Positions 25,947-35,757 of a stretch of DNA of 64,000 bases are shown one piece after another. The translations under genes were made by a program, and so were the position numbers. The notes beneath the pieces are model-generated. The model was not told where the DNA came from. It saw only the letters and a program-made list of their open reading frames with translations, and made no database searches. The stretch spans positions 41,695 through 105,694 of the forward strand of contig NZ_BMVV01000027.1 in assembly GCF_014650895.1 (NCBI RefSeq). Reading direction: 5' to 3'. The DNA comes from Streptomyces omiyaensis. GTDB taxonomy: Bacteria > Actinomycetota > Actinomycetes > Streptomycetales > Streptomycetaceae. Within the stretch, counting starts at the first letter, position 1, and every line of letters starts with the position of its first letter.

Positions 25947-28900
25947 ATGGCCCAGCAGCCGCCCCTCCTCCGCGATGTGATCAACATCAAGGAGTCGATC
26001 TCCACGTCCGACTTCGTCCTTCAGCTCTCCGAGGCCACCACCCCCGAGGGTGCCGAGCTCGCGCTCAAGGACTACGTCGTCACGGAACGGCTGCTGGAGA
26101 ACTTCGACGAGGCCCTCGGCCTCATCAAGGCCTCCCTCGACGGGCACACCTCCAAGGCCGCCTACCTCCACGGTTCCTTCGGTTCCGGTAAGTCGCACTT
26201 CATGGCCGTGCTGCACGCCCTGCTCAGCGGCAGCCCGGCCGCCCACCGCCGCGCCGACTTCGACTCCGTGCTGACCAAGCACGAGTGGCTCACCACGGAC
26301 GGCAAGAAGTTCCTGCTCGTGCCGTATCACATGCTCGGCGCGAAGGCCCTGGAGCAGCGGGTCCTCGGCACGTACGTGAGCCACGTCAAGAAGCTCCACC
26401 CCGAGGCGCCGACCCCCCGGGTCTACCGCACCGACTCCCTCTTCGCCGACATCCACGCCATGCGGGAGCGGATGGGCGACGAGGCCGTCATCAAGGGCCT
26501 CGGCTCCGTCGGCGGGGATGCGGACGAGGACGACGAGTGGGGCGAGTCCTTCGCCTGGACCTCCGCCCTCCTCGACACCGCGCTCGCCGCCGAGGAGATC
26601 CACGAGTCGGGGTACGCGCTCAACCTCGTCGCCCCTTCCACCCCCGTGGAGCTGCGCGCCCGCCTGGTCCAGGACGCGAGCACGAACCTCTTGCCCGGCT
26701 TCACCCAGAACGCGCACGAGAACGAGCACGGCTTCATCTCGCTCGACGCCGGCCTGTCCGTCATCGCCGAGCACGCCAAGTCCCTCGGATACGACGGCCT
26801 GATCCTCTTCCTCGACGAGCTGATCCTCTGGCTCGCCACCCTCATCCACGACCAGAAGTTCGTGGGCCGCGAGGCCGGCAAGATCACCAACTTCGTGGAG
26901 GGCGCCGATGCCCGCCGCGCCATCCCGATCGTTTCGTTCATCGCCCGCCAGCGCGACCTGCGCGAGCTGGTCGGCGAGGAACTGTCCGGGGCCGCAGAGT
27001 CCTCCATCCAGGACACCCTCAACCAGGCGTCCGGCCGGTTCGACAAGATCACCCTGGAGGACCGCAACCTCCCCCAGGTCGCACACGCACGCCTCCTCCA
27101 GCCCAAGAACACCGAGGCCGCCGCGCTCATCACGGCCGAGTTCGAGAAGACCCGCAAGGTCCGCCAGGAAGTGTGGGACACCCTCCTCGGCTCCGACCGC
27201 GGGGCCGACGGCGTCGGCGCCGACGAGGAGAGCTTCCGGCTCACCTACCCCTTCTCCCCCGCCTTCATGGACACCCTCGTCCACGTCTCCTCCGCGCTCC
27301 AGCGCAACCGCACCGGCATGAAGCTGATGGGCCAGCTCCTCGCCGACCACCGCCACGAGCTGCGCCTGGGCGACCTCATCCCGGTCGGCGACCTGTATCC
27401 GCTGATCACCGCGGGCGGCGACAAGCCGTTCACCGACAGCCTCAAGGTCGTCTTCGAGGCGGCGGACAAGCTGTACCGGACCAAGCTGCGCCCGTTCCTC
27501 CTCGCCACGTACAACGTGTCGGAGGAGGTCATCGAGCAGTACACCCACCGCCCCGACAGCATCACCGACGCGGCCCTGCGCGGCCGGGTGAAGACCTTCG
27601 TCGGTGACAACCGGATCATCGGCACCCTCCTGCTCTCCGCCCTCGCGCCGAGCGTGCCGGCCCTCGCCGATCTGACGATCCGCAGGCTGTCCGCGCTCAA
27701 CTACGGCTCGGTCGTCGCCCCGATCCCCGGCCGCGAGTACGGCATCCTGAAGAACAAGGTCGCCGACTGGGCGGGCCGCTTTCCGGAGATCAAGGAGACC
27801 GGTACCGACACCAACCCGGGCGTCCGCCTGGAGCTCTCCGGCGTCGACGTCGACTCGGTCATCGCGAACGCCAACGTCAACAACAACCCGGGCAACCGCC
27901 TCGCCCTCGCCAAGCGGCTGCTCGCCGAGGAACTCGACGTCAGCCACGGCCAGTTGGTCGAAGAACTGCAGTTCGTCTGGCGTGGTACGAACCGTTCCGT
28001 CGAGGTGATCTTCGGGAACATGGCGGACGAGGACGAGCTGCCCGACCATGACCTGATGCCCCGTGAGGACGGTCTTTGGCGCATCGCCGTCGACCTGCCC
28101 TTCGATGACGGCGAGTACGGCCCCGTCGAGGACGCCAACCGCATCCGGCGCCTGCGCGAGAAGCAGCAGGGCGAGCGGTCCCGTACCGTCGCCTGGCTGC
28201 CCACCCACCTCTCCAGCCAGCGGTACGGGGACTTCTGCCGCCTCGTCGTCATCGACAAGGCCCTCGCCGACGACCAGCGCTTCGACAGCCAGTACGCCGG
28301 CCACCTGAACGCCGACAACCGCACCCGGGCCAAGGGGCTCCTGGAGACCCAGCGCGAGTCCCTGCTCAAGACCGTCAAGGCGGCCTTCAAGCAGGCGTAC
28401 GGGCTCGCCGAGAAGAAGCCCACGGACGTGGAGCTGGGCTTCGGCGACCACCTGGAATCGCTGCGCGAGGTCGACGGGCTCACCCTCTCCTTCGGCCAGT
28501 CGCTGCGCGACGGCATCCGGCACATCGCGGGCAAGCTGCTGGCGACGCAGTTCCCGGACCACCCGGACTTCGACCCCGCCCAGACCGGGGCGGTCGTCAA
28601 GGCCACCGACGCCAAGAAGGTCTTCACGCACGTCCGTGCCGCCGCCGAGGCCCGCGACGGCCGCGCCGAGGTTCCGTCCGGCGACAGGGAACTGATGAAG
28701 CGGATCGCCGGGCCGCTGCGCCTCGGGCAGCAGAAGGAGGCGTACTTCGAGCTCTCCCCGTACTGGGCCGACCACTTCCGCCAGCTCGCCCGCGAGAACG
28801 GCGCCACCGGCGACCTCACCCTGATCACGCTCACCGACTGGACCGACAAGCCGGCCCCGCGCGGGCTGCCGGACTTCCTCGGGCGGCTCGTCGTGGCGGC

Positions 28901-29840
28901 CTTCGCCGAGATGGACGACCGGGTCTGGGTGCGCGAAGGCATGCCGCTCGACCCGGCTCCCGAGCTGGCGCAGATCAAGGACCGCGACGCCCTGCGCAGT
29001 CAGCCGCTGCCCTCCCCCGAGGACTGGGAGGCCGCCAGGCAGCGCTTCGCGGCCGTCTTCGGGCAGTCGGCGCCCACCCTGCTGCGCGGACGCATCGTCA
29101 ACCAGTTCGCCCGGCAGATCACCGAGCAAGCCCGCGGAGTTCAGGAGGCCGCCGCCGAGCTGGCCGAGCGACTGAGCGAGCACGCCGGTTTCCTGCACCT
29201 CGACCAGACCGCCGAGACCGGGCGCCTCGCACTCGCCCGGCGGGCCGTGGAGCTGCTCAAGGCCCTGACCGGCACGGCCGGCCAGGGAGCGGCCGGAGCG
29301 AAGAAGACGGTGGAGGCCCTCGCCCGTTTCGACCTCGGCGCGATGACCGCCGAACAGTACGGGACCTCGGTCAAGCAGGCCCGGAAGGTGGCCGAAGCGC
29401 TCGCCGCGACCTCCTGGAGCACTCTGGAGCTGGCATCGGCCGAAGGCCCCGAGGGCGAGGCGCTCCTCGACTCCCTGCGCAATGTCGCCCGCAGCGACCA
29501 GCAGCGCACGGACAAGCTGGAGGAAGCCCTCGTCCGCACCCAGCGCGAGGTGCTGGCTCTGCTCAAGCGGAACCGTGCAGTCTCCCCGCCGGTGGCTCCG
29601 AGCCCCGGCCCTCAGAGCCCCGCCGATGTTCCGCTGGACACGAAGACCAGCGATCCGCGGATTCCCTACGAGGGGTCTCCGACGGCGCCGTCCGCCCCTG
29701 CCCGGAAGCACCGCACGAGCGGGGCGCGTACGACGACGGCCTCGCACGCGGTGGCCGAGCTCCAGGCGGAGCTGGCCGAGCTGGCCGCTGCCGAGCCCGG
29801 CGTCACCGTGGAGATCACGTGGCGGGTGGTCGGCCGATGA
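25947..29840 (+). CDS. pglY: BREX type 2 PglY: large ATPase (BrxC/PglY family)
   Basis: A 1297-aa P-loop ATPase from ATG 25947 (MAQQPPLLRDVINIKESIST). Walker A is GSFGSGKSH (76-84); Walker B is LILFLDELILWLA (about 285-297). The N-terminal motor domain is followed by ~900 mainly helical residues and a Pro/Ser-rich linker near 1215-1260. PglY/BrxC-type ATPases are core BREX components thought to assemble with PglZ and the methyltransferase on DNA. The stop overlaps the pglZ ATG (ATGA). Upstream, 25766-25946 contains no gene and should carry the promoter (a TTGTCA at 25794 is a weak -35 candidate). Confidence 0.93.
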   Translation: MAQQPPLLRDVINIKESISTSDFVLQLSEATTPEGAELALKDYVVTERLLENFDEALGLIKASLDGHTSKAAYLHGSFGSGKSHFMAVLHALLSGSPAAHRRADFDSVLTKHEWLTTDGKKFLLVPYHMLGAKALEQRVLGTYVSHVKKLHPEAPTPRVYRTDSLFADIHAMRERMGDEAVIKGLGSVGGDADEDDEWGESFAWTSALLDTALAAEEIHESGYALNLVAPSTPVELRARLVQDASTNLLPGFTQNAHENEHGFISLDAGLSVIAEHAKSLGYDGLILFLDELILWLATLIHDQKFVGREAGKITNFVEGADARRAIPIVSFIARQRDLRELVGEELSGAAESSIQDTLNQASGRFDKITLEDRNLPQVAHARLLQPKNTEAAALITAEFEKTRKVRQEVWDTLLGSDRGADGVGADEESFRLTYPFSPAFMDTLVHVSSALQRNRTGMKLMGQLLADHRHELRLGDLIPVGDLYPLITAGGDKPFTDSLKVVFEAADKLYRTKLRPFLLATYNVSEEVIEQYTHRPDSITDAALRGRVKTFVGDNRIIGTLLLSALAPSVPALADLTIRRLSALNYGSVVAPIPGREYGILKNKVADWAGRFPEIKETGTDTNPGVRLELSGVDVDSVIANANVNNNPGNRLALAKRLLAEELDVSHGQLVEELQFVWRGTNRSVEVIFGNMADEDELPDHDLMPREDGLWRIAVDLPFDDGEYGPVEDANRIRRLREKQQGERSRTVAWLPTHLSSQRYGDFCRLVVIDKALADDQRFDSQYAGHLNADNRTRAKGLLETQRESLLKTVKAAFKQAYGLAEKKPTDVELGFGDHLESLREVDGLTLSFGQSLRDGIRHIAGKLLATQFPDHPDFDPAQTGAVVKATDAKKVFTHVRAAAEARDGRAEVPSGDRELMKRIAGPLRLGQQKEAYFELSPYWADHFRQLARENGATGDLTLITLTDWTDKPAPRGLPDFLGRLVVAAFAEMDDRVWVREGMPLDPAPELAQIKDRDALRSQPLPSPEDWEAARQRFAAVFGQSAPTLLRGRIVNQFARQITEQARGVQEAAAELAERLSEHAGFLHLDQTAETGRLALARRAVELLKALTGTAGQGAAGAKKTVEALARFDLGAMTAEQYGTSVKQARKVAEALAATSWSTLELASAEGPEGEALLDSLRNVARSDQQRTDKLEEALVRTQREVLALLKRNRAVSPPVAPSPGPQSPADVPLDTKTSDPRIPYEGSPTAPSAPARKHRTSGARTTTASHAVAELQAELAELAAAEPGVTVEITWRVVGR

Positions 29841-32731
29841 GCGTCGCCTCCCCCGCCGTCGCCGTGCGCCTGAACCTCGCGACCGTCACCCAGTACCTGT
29901 CGTCCCAGAGCTCCCTCACCGCGTCCCTGAGCGGCAACGACCGGCGCCGTGCCGTGCTGCTGCGCTCGGCACCGCAGTGGGAGGGTCCGGCCGAGCCTTC
30001 CTGGGGGGACGGGCTGACGGCTCGCATCGCAGCCGCGCCGTCGCCACTGGCCGTGCACGAGCTGCTGCTGGACCATCTCGGAGGCACGGTGCCCGGACCG
30101 GCCGTACTCGTCGTCCTGACCGACCGCGAGCAGAACGAGCTGGATCCCGCCATCCTGGCGCGCGCGCACAAGAAGCGCGTCGACACCGTCGACAGCTGGG
30201 ACGTGGTCCGCGACGCGTTCCGCGCCCAGCAGGTCGATCCCCGGCTCAAGGATTCCAACTGGGCCGCTGAGGCACTGCTGGACGCCACCCCGCCGAAGGG
30301 CGGCTGGCCTCCCGTCGCCGGCGGCATACTCTCCCGGCGCACCGCCCTCACCTCCCTGGCCCTGCGCAGGTTGCGGCTGGGCCGGTACGACAGCGAGGCG
30401 GAGTCCTCGGGCCGGGCCCCGGCCGGCGACACCCTGGACCCGCAGACGCTGTTCGGCTGGTCCCTGACCGCCGGCGGGCCCGAACTCCTGCTGAAGCTCC
30501 GCCGTCCGGAGCGAGAGGGACTGTCCGCGTTCCTCGGCGAGGAGGACCAGGCGGGTCACGCCGGACGGGCACTCCTCGCGCTGGTCGAGGCCGAACACGG
30601 CCCCGACGCGGTGGCCTTCGGGCTCGTCTGCGCCGCGCTGTGGGTCCACTGTGAGCCGGACGCCGCCGTCTACCGGGCTCGCGGGCGAGCGGAACGATGG
30701 TTGGGCGAGCAGCCCCTCGCCAAGGGTGAGGAGCTCGACCTCGTCGTGTCCCGGTTCGGGATCGCCTCCGAGGAGTACGTGGCCGCGCTGCTGACCTCCG
30801 CGTCCCGCGCCGGCGGCGATGCGGAAGCGGTGCGCGAGGCCCGCCGACTCAGTGACACCGTCCTGGACCGGGCCTCCGCGCTGGTCCGCCAGTTCGGCGC
30901 CGAGGATGCCGCCAAGGCCAGCGCGCTGCTGGCCGCGGGCCTCGAAGCACGTTTCGCAGCAGTGGGCCGGGCTCTGGCCGCCGGGGAGCCCCAGGCCGTC
31001 GCGGACGCCGTACGCACCCTGGGACAGCACAGGCAGGCCGACGGGCCGGAGGCACGGGCCCGGGTGGAACGGGCCCGGATGGGTCGGCGGCTGGCCCAGT
31101 GGCTGGCCGGTGACCCGGCCGTCACCTCGGACACGGTGGCCGATGCCCTGCAACGCCACATCACCGAAACCGGGTGGGTGGACCGGGCGCTCGAGCACAT
31201 CGAAGCCGGCGGCGACCCGGACCCCGTCCTGAAGTCGGCGTACGACACGCTCGGCCGTCAGGTGCGCCGCAAGCGCCACGAGATCGACGGTGACTTCGCT
31301 CGCGCCTTGGCCGGCTGGACCGCTGCCGGAACCCGACCCGGCACGATGCTGACCGTGGAGACCTTCCTCGACCGCGTGGTGAAGCCGGTCGTACGGGGCG
31401 GGGCCGACCGCCGCGTGCTCCTGCTCGTACTCGACGGGATGAGTGCCGCGATCGCCTCTGAGCTGGGCGAGGAACTGCGTGCTTCGTGGGCCGAGTTCGA
31501 TCCGCTGGACGAGGGTGTACCCCGCCGTCGCGCGATGGCCGCGGCTCTGCCCACGCTGACGGCCGTCTGCCGGACGTCCCTGTTCGCGGGCCGACTACTG
31601 AAGGGCACACAGGCGGAGGAGAAGAGGCTTTTCCCCGCCCACGCCTTCTGGGGCGGGGAGCCGGCCGCGGTCTTCCACAAGGACGATCTGCGTGCCGACG
31701 GCTCAGGGGACACGTTCGGTCCGGCACTCACGGAGGCCCTCGCCGACGGGCGCACGCACGTCGCGGTCGTACTGAACACCATCGACGACCGGCTCGCGAA
31801 GGAACAGAAGCTCGGTGACGGGGCCTGGCACCTCGACGAGATAGGGCTGCTGCGCGATCTGCTGCGGGTCGCCGCGGCTCAGGGCATGGCGGTGATCCTC
31901 ACCAGCGACCATGGCCACGTCGTCGACCGGCGCGGGGTCAAGGTGGATGCCGGTGTACCGGAATCCGCCCGCCACCGCTCCCCCGGCGGCCCCCTGGATG
32001 CCACGGAGGTCGCCCTGTCGGGACCCCGCGTGGTCTGGCCCGAGCCGGGCGGCTCGATCGTCGCCCTCTGGGACGCCGACTCCCGCTACACCTCGCTCAA
32101 GGCCGGCTACCACGGCGGCGCGGCTCTGCGTGAGTTCACCATCCCCGTACTCGCTTTCCTGCCTTTCGGCGCCACTCCGCCCGGCGGCTGGCGAGAGCTG
32201 GGTGATCAGCGTCCGGCATGGTGGTTGCTCGACGGGCACACGCCCCTCCAGAACGCCGTTCCGGTCTCGGCGTCGGCTGCTGCCCGTCCGGAGAAGCAGA
32301 ACCGGCACAAGCCGACGAAGGCGCAGGCCGAACTGGCCCAGACGCACGACTCCCTCTTCGACGTCGCTCTGGTTCCGGCGGCCGAACACGAGGGCGCCCT
32401 GGTCACACCCGTGCTGGTCGCGCCGGACGACGCGCTGATCACGGCACTGCTCGCCTCCGAGGCGTTCCAGGACCAGGTCGGACTACTGGCCCGGAAGCCG
32501 CCCCTGGACAAGCTGGAGAAGGCGATCCGGGCACTCCTGGAGGCCGGAGGCACCCTGCCCGTGACGGCTGTGGCGCAGCGCGTCGACTACCCGGCCACCC
32601 GCGCGGACGGCTTCGCCGCGGTGCTGCGGCAGGTCCTCAACTACGACGGAGTTCAGGTCCTGCAGACCCTGCCGGACGGACGGACACTCCGTCTCGACAG
32701 GAGTCTGCTGCAGCTGCAGTTCAGGGTGTGA
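29837..32731 (+). CDS. pglZ: BREX type 2 PglZ: alkaline-phosphatase-superfamily protein
   Basis: A 964-aa protein starting at ATG 29837, overlapping the pglY stop. The C-terminal half is the PglZ domain: metal-binding Asp in LLLVLDGMSAA (about 530-540) and ILTSDHGHVVDRR (about 685-697), typical of the alkaline phosphatase superfamily. The N-terminal ~500 residues are helical. In S. coelicolor PglZ suppresses the toxicity of PglX; in BREX generally it is the signature protein. The active-site acids and His are present. The gene ends 9 bp before the 3' end of the convergent CBS-HEPN gene. Confidence 0.93.
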   Translation: MSVASPAVAVRLNLATVTQYLSSQSSLTASLSGNDRRRAVLLRSAPQWEGPAEPSWGDGLTARIAAAPSPLAVHELLLDHLGGTVPGPAVLVVLTDREQNELDPAILARAHKKRVDTVDSWDVVRDAFRAQQVDPRLKDSNWAAEALLDATPPKGGWPPVAGGILSRRTALTSLALRRLRLGRYDSEAESSGRAPAGDTLDPQTLFGWSLTAGGPELLLKLRRPEREGLSAFLGEEDQAGHAGRALLALVEAEHGPDAVAFGLVCAALWVHCEPDAAVYRARGRAERWLGEQPLAKGEELDLVVSRFGIASEEYVAALLTSASRAGGDAEAVREARRLSDTVLDRASALVRQFGAEDAAKASALLAAGLEARFAAVGRALAAGEPQAVADAVRTLGQHRQADGPEARARVERARMGRRLAQWLAGDPAVTSDTVADALQRHITETGWVDRALEHIEAGGDPDPVLKSAYDTLGRQVRRKRHEIDGDFARALAGWTAAGTRPGTMLTVETFLDRVVKPVVRGGADRRVLLLVLDGMSAAIASELGEELRASWAEFDPLDEGVPRRRAMAAALPTLTAVCRTSLFAGRLLKGTQAEEKRLFPAHAFWGGEPAAVFHKDDLRADGSGDTFGPALTEALADGRTHVAVVLNTIDDRLAKEQKLGDGAWHLDEIGLLRDLLRVAAAQGMAVILTSDHGHVVDRRGVKVDAGVPESARHRSPGGPLDATEVALSGPRVVWPEPGGSIVALWDADSRYTSLKAGYHGGAALREFTIPVLAFLPFGATPPGGWRELGDQRPAWWLLDGHTPLQNAVPVSASAAARPEKQNRHKPTKAQAELAQTHDSLFDVALVPAAEHEGALVTPVLVAPDDALITALLASEAFQDQVGLLARKPPLDKLEKAIRALLEAGGTLPVTAVAQRVDYPATRADGFAAVLRQVLNYDGVQVLQTLPDGRTLRLDRSLLQLQFRV

Positions 32732-32740
32732 AGCGGTGGG

Positions 32741-33787
32741 TCAGCCGACGTAGTCCCGCAGCAGGGTGGTGAAGGCCGTCAGCTCCCGCATCGACGCGAG
32801 AGGCAGAGGCTCCGCATCGAAATGAGCGATGCGGTTCCGAACGTCCTTCACACGCTGCAGATGACGGACGAACTGGCCGCGGTCCAGGGATTCGCACTGG
32901 AGCGCGGCCCAGTTGAGGTCCGCCTGCTGCGCCATGGTCTGCTTCTTCTGCTCCCCGTCGAGGAGATAGACGTAGTCGCCGAACGTCAGATCCTCGACCC
33001 TCCCGGAGCGGTGCTCGGCCTTCTTGTTCGTCTGAACCGCCCTGATCGCTTCTTCGTCGAGCTTGGCTCCCAGCCACCGGCGCAGGAGCGATTCGATCTC
33101 GCCGAGCAGGAAGAAGGGGCGGGCAGCGCTCTCGAAGCGGTGGACCACATGGGCCTGGGTCACGATGCCGGACAAACTTCCGTCCTCGCCTCGGACCAGA
33201 AGGTAGCCGTGCTCCGAGAGCATGGGCAGGCACGCGAAAAACTCCTGCCGCGCGTCGGCCACCGGCAGTGACTCCTGCTGCATGGCGTTCTCCAGGCTGC
33301 TCTCCTTACCCACCTCGTACATGAGGGCCAGGGAACGCCAGGTAATCACTCCGTGCAGGGTCGTCATGCCCGTCGTGACGGGTATCTGGGCGTACCCGCG
33401 TTGGCGCATCAGGTACGTCGCTTGAGAGAGCTCCGAAGTGATGGACACGCATCGCACCCCGCCGCGTGCGGAGGGCAGATCGCCGATCCGGAGCCGCTGC
33501 GGCAGCGCGGCCGACGGAAGCGGATCCCTCTCTGCATCGTCCGCGTCGTCGGGCTCGGGCGTGACCTGCGCGGCCGTGGCGAAGGCGACGATCTGAACCC
33601 GCTCGCCCGGAGCGCAGTTGGCGAAGTCCGGCAGAGTGGCGAGCCCTGCGTCGGTCAGTGCTTGCGCGATGTCGTGCACGTTCCACGGCCGGCGCACCCG
33701 CACATCGAACAGGTCCAGCAGTTCCCGGAGGGGGATCTCTGTGCCCTTGAGCGCGAGAAGGTCTTCGGTACTCGGCTTCTGGCTCAC
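32741..33787 (-). CDS. CBS-pair plus HEPN-like RNase domain protein
   Basis: A 348-aa protein from GTG 33787, overlapping the DUF262 stop (GTGA). Residues 112-160 (CVSITSELSQATYLMRQRGY...LHGVITWRSLA) and 165-220 (PVADARQEFFACL...LSGIVTQAHVV) form a CBS pair, a module that usually binds adenosine nucleotides. Residues 225-348 are helical and end with the Rx4H signature of HEPN RNases, V-R317-N-R-I-A-H322-F-D. A nucleotide-sensing CBS pair joined to a toxin-type HEPN domain suggests a ligand-gated RNase. It forms a two-gene unit with the DUF262 protein, placed antisense between pglZ and brxD. The function is inferred from domains; some HEPN-like domains are non-catalytic. Confidence 0.7.
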   Translation of the reverse strand: MSQKPSTEDLLALKGTEIPLRELLDLFDVRVRRPWNVHDIAQALTDAGLATLPDFANCAPGERVQIVAFATAAQVTPEPDDADDAERDPLPSAALPQRLRIGDLPSARGGVRCVSITSELSQATYLMRQRGYAQIPVTTGMTTLHGVITWRSLALMYEVGKESSLENAMQQESLPVADARQEFFACLPMLSEHGYLLVRGEDGSLSGIVTQAHVVHRFESAARPFFLLGEIESLLRRWLGAKLDEEAIRAVQTNKKAEHRSGRVEDLTFGDYVYLLDGEQKKQTMAQQADLNWAALQCESLDRGQFVRHLQRVKDVRNRIAHFDAEPLPLASMRELTAFTTLLRDYVG

Positions 33788-35622
33788 TTGACCGCCTTGC
33801 CGTCGGTCATGTCGCGCAGGATCGTCCGCTTGCCCATGGCTGCGTACACCATGTCCTCGAGCTGCTTGGCCCGTGCCGTGTAGAACGCCTCGTAATCGTT
33901 CGTCCTCAGGAAGTACGGATCGATCAGATGCGTCGCGATGACGTCGTCGAACCACTCACGGCGCATGTCGGAGGCAGCGGCGAGTGAGTCGAGATAGGTA
34001 CCGGGTGCGCCGGTGAGGGCCTGGGCCGCGCGCAGAGACAACGGTGTCTTGTTGACGATGGAGTTGGCTGGGAAGGTCTTGGCCCCGCCGTACTGTCGGC
34101 GCACCCAGGCTCGGGGGAAAACGTGCCGGACGTCTACGCCGTACTCGTCCATCAGGCCGGGCTTCAGCGGCGTCTCCGTGTAGTGCCAGTCCACAGCGCC
34201 CTGTTTGATGAGCAGGGCATAGATTCCCTTATAGGCAGCACTGTTCCGGGTGGTGAGCGTGTCCAGCCGCTCCGGGAAGAAGTAGGCGTCGGTGACGGTC
34301 TCCGGGGCGGGCCCCTCACGCCGGACCCATGCCACCAGCTGTTCGACGTCCCGCGTGAAGCGGGTCTCGGTGGAGCCGCCGTACATCTCACCGAGCACGC
34401 CGCACCAGTACCACTGCGTGATCATGTCTTCCGCACCGAGCGTGTCGGTCGCCTCCTCGAGGATCGCCCTGACCGCGGCGAGCGGTACCAACTGGGTGCG
34501 GTAGGGCAGCTCGGCAGCGCGCACGATGCACTGCCTCTCAAGGAAGGCGCCCGCCCAGGCGAACGCCTTGGCAAGCCGCGGCGCGAGCGACTCGAAGTCA
34601 GCCAGGGGAAGCTCAAGGAGGTCACGGCGTTTGCAGGAGACGCCGGTGCCCTGCCCATCCTGTTTCCGGGACCACGTGCGCACCAGCGCCACGGCCTGCA
34701 GGAAATCGCTGCTGCTCAGTCCGTCGTCGATGCCCGCCTCAAGCCGTCCGAACACGGGATGACGGCCGGCCAGGTCTTCCTTGATCGCCCGCCAGACTTG
34801 CGGCAGCTGGTAGTAGTCGCCGGTCCGCTCGCGGTAGGCCCGGTCACCGGCGTAGGTCGCCGTCAGGAGCTCGAAGACGTTGAGGGGCACACCCCCTGTG
34901 TTCACTCGCTCGAAGACGGCACACACGGCGTCCATGGAAGTCGAGGCGGCCAGTTTGATCATGGGCACCTGGAAGGAGCGCACGGGCTCCAGGACCTGCT
35001 CCTCGAAGCGGCTCCACCGGTCGAAATGGCCGTCGTCCACCTTCTCGTACGCGCGCCGCCAGGCATTCACCTTCGCGGTGTCGAAGACGATGCTGAGGGG
35101 GAAGAGTCCTGCAGCGCACTCGCCTTCGGCGGTCGTCAGGTCATGAACGATGTTCCGGGCGAAATTGGACCGCTGGACCTTGTCCTCCGGCACGGACACG
35201 ATGGCCTCGTCGCGGTCCGCGGGCGAGCCGATGGCGTTCTCGATGTCCACGTAGTACCAGCGCCTGACAGAGTTGCCACGCGCATCTGTGGTCTCGACGG
35301 GGCTGTCCTGGAAGAGGGCTTGGAAGAGCGACGTGAGACGCTGCTGCCCGTCGAGGAGCAGAAGGCTGGGCGCCACGTCCTCCGCAACCTGCGCACCGGT
35401 GAGCGACCGGGCACGGAAGGGTGAGTCGCCCCCTGTCTCCAGCGTCATCACCACGCCCAGGGGGTAGTCGAGCGTCACCGTCGCGACAATGGCGCGAATT
35501 CGATCGTCGTCCCACTTCCAGTCACGCTGGAAGTCGGGCAGCTGAAGAGAGCCCGACGCCACATCTGCCAGGAGCGCCTTGAGCTTCACATTGTCGAGTC
35601 CGGCCACGTGCTTGTTCCCCAC
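33784..35622 (-). CDS. DUF262 plus HNH-like (GmrSD-type) type IV restriction-like protein
   Basis: A 612-aa protein from GTG 35622. The N-terminal DUF262 (ParB/Srx-like NTPase) domain carries LPDFQRDWKWDDDRI (28-42) and the hallmark D91-G-Q-Q-R95. The C-terminal part has H500-V-F-P, then N520-S-I-V-N524-K, resembling the DUF1524 HNH nuclease of GmrSD-type enzymes, which cut modified phage DNA. It overlaps the CBS-HEPN gene downstream (GTGA), so both are probably made together from the 35623-35757 region, which it shares divergently with brxD. Inside a methylation-based BREX locus it could restrict phages that carry modified bases; that is inference. The nuclease motif is weaker than the DUF262 part. 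Confidence 0.75.
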   Translation of the reverse strand: MGNKHVAGLDNVKLKALLADVASGSLQLPDFQRDWKWDDDRIRAIVATVTLDYPLGVVMTLETGGDSPFRARSLTGAQVAEDVAPSLLLLDGQQRLTSLFQALFQDSPVETTDARGNSVRRWYYVDIENAIGSPADRDEAIVSVPEDKVQRSNFARNIVHDLTTAEGECAAGLFPLSIVFDTAKVNAWRRAYEKVDDGHFDRWSRFEEQVLEPVRSFQVPMIKLAASTSMDAVCAVFERVNTGGVPLNVFELLTATYAGDRAYRERTGDYYQLPQVWRAIKEDLAGRHPVFGRLEAGIDDGLSSSDFLQAVALVRTWSRKQDGQGTGVSCKRRDLLELPLADFESLAPRLAKAFAWAGAFLERQCIVRAAELPYRTQLVPLAAVRAILEEATDTLGAEDMITQWYWCGVLGEMYGGSTETRFTRDVEQLVAWVRREGPAPETVTDAYFFPERLDTLTTRNSAAYKGIYALLIKQGAVDWHYTETPLKPGLMDEYGVDVRHVFPRAWVRRQYGGAKTFPANSIVNKTPLSLRAAQALTGAPGTYLDSLAAASDMRREWFDDVIATHLIDPYFLRTNDYEAFYTARAKQLEDMVYAAMGKRTILRDMTDGKAVK

Positions 35623-35757
35623 CCTCGCAGTGCTGCGCGTTCTTCACGCGAGCGGCGATTAGACCAATCACGCGACACGGAGGTCAACGAGGTTGGCTGC
35701 ACCAACAGTCGACTTCGGCCAACCGCCCGGCACCACTGGAATGGGACACTGGCTGAC

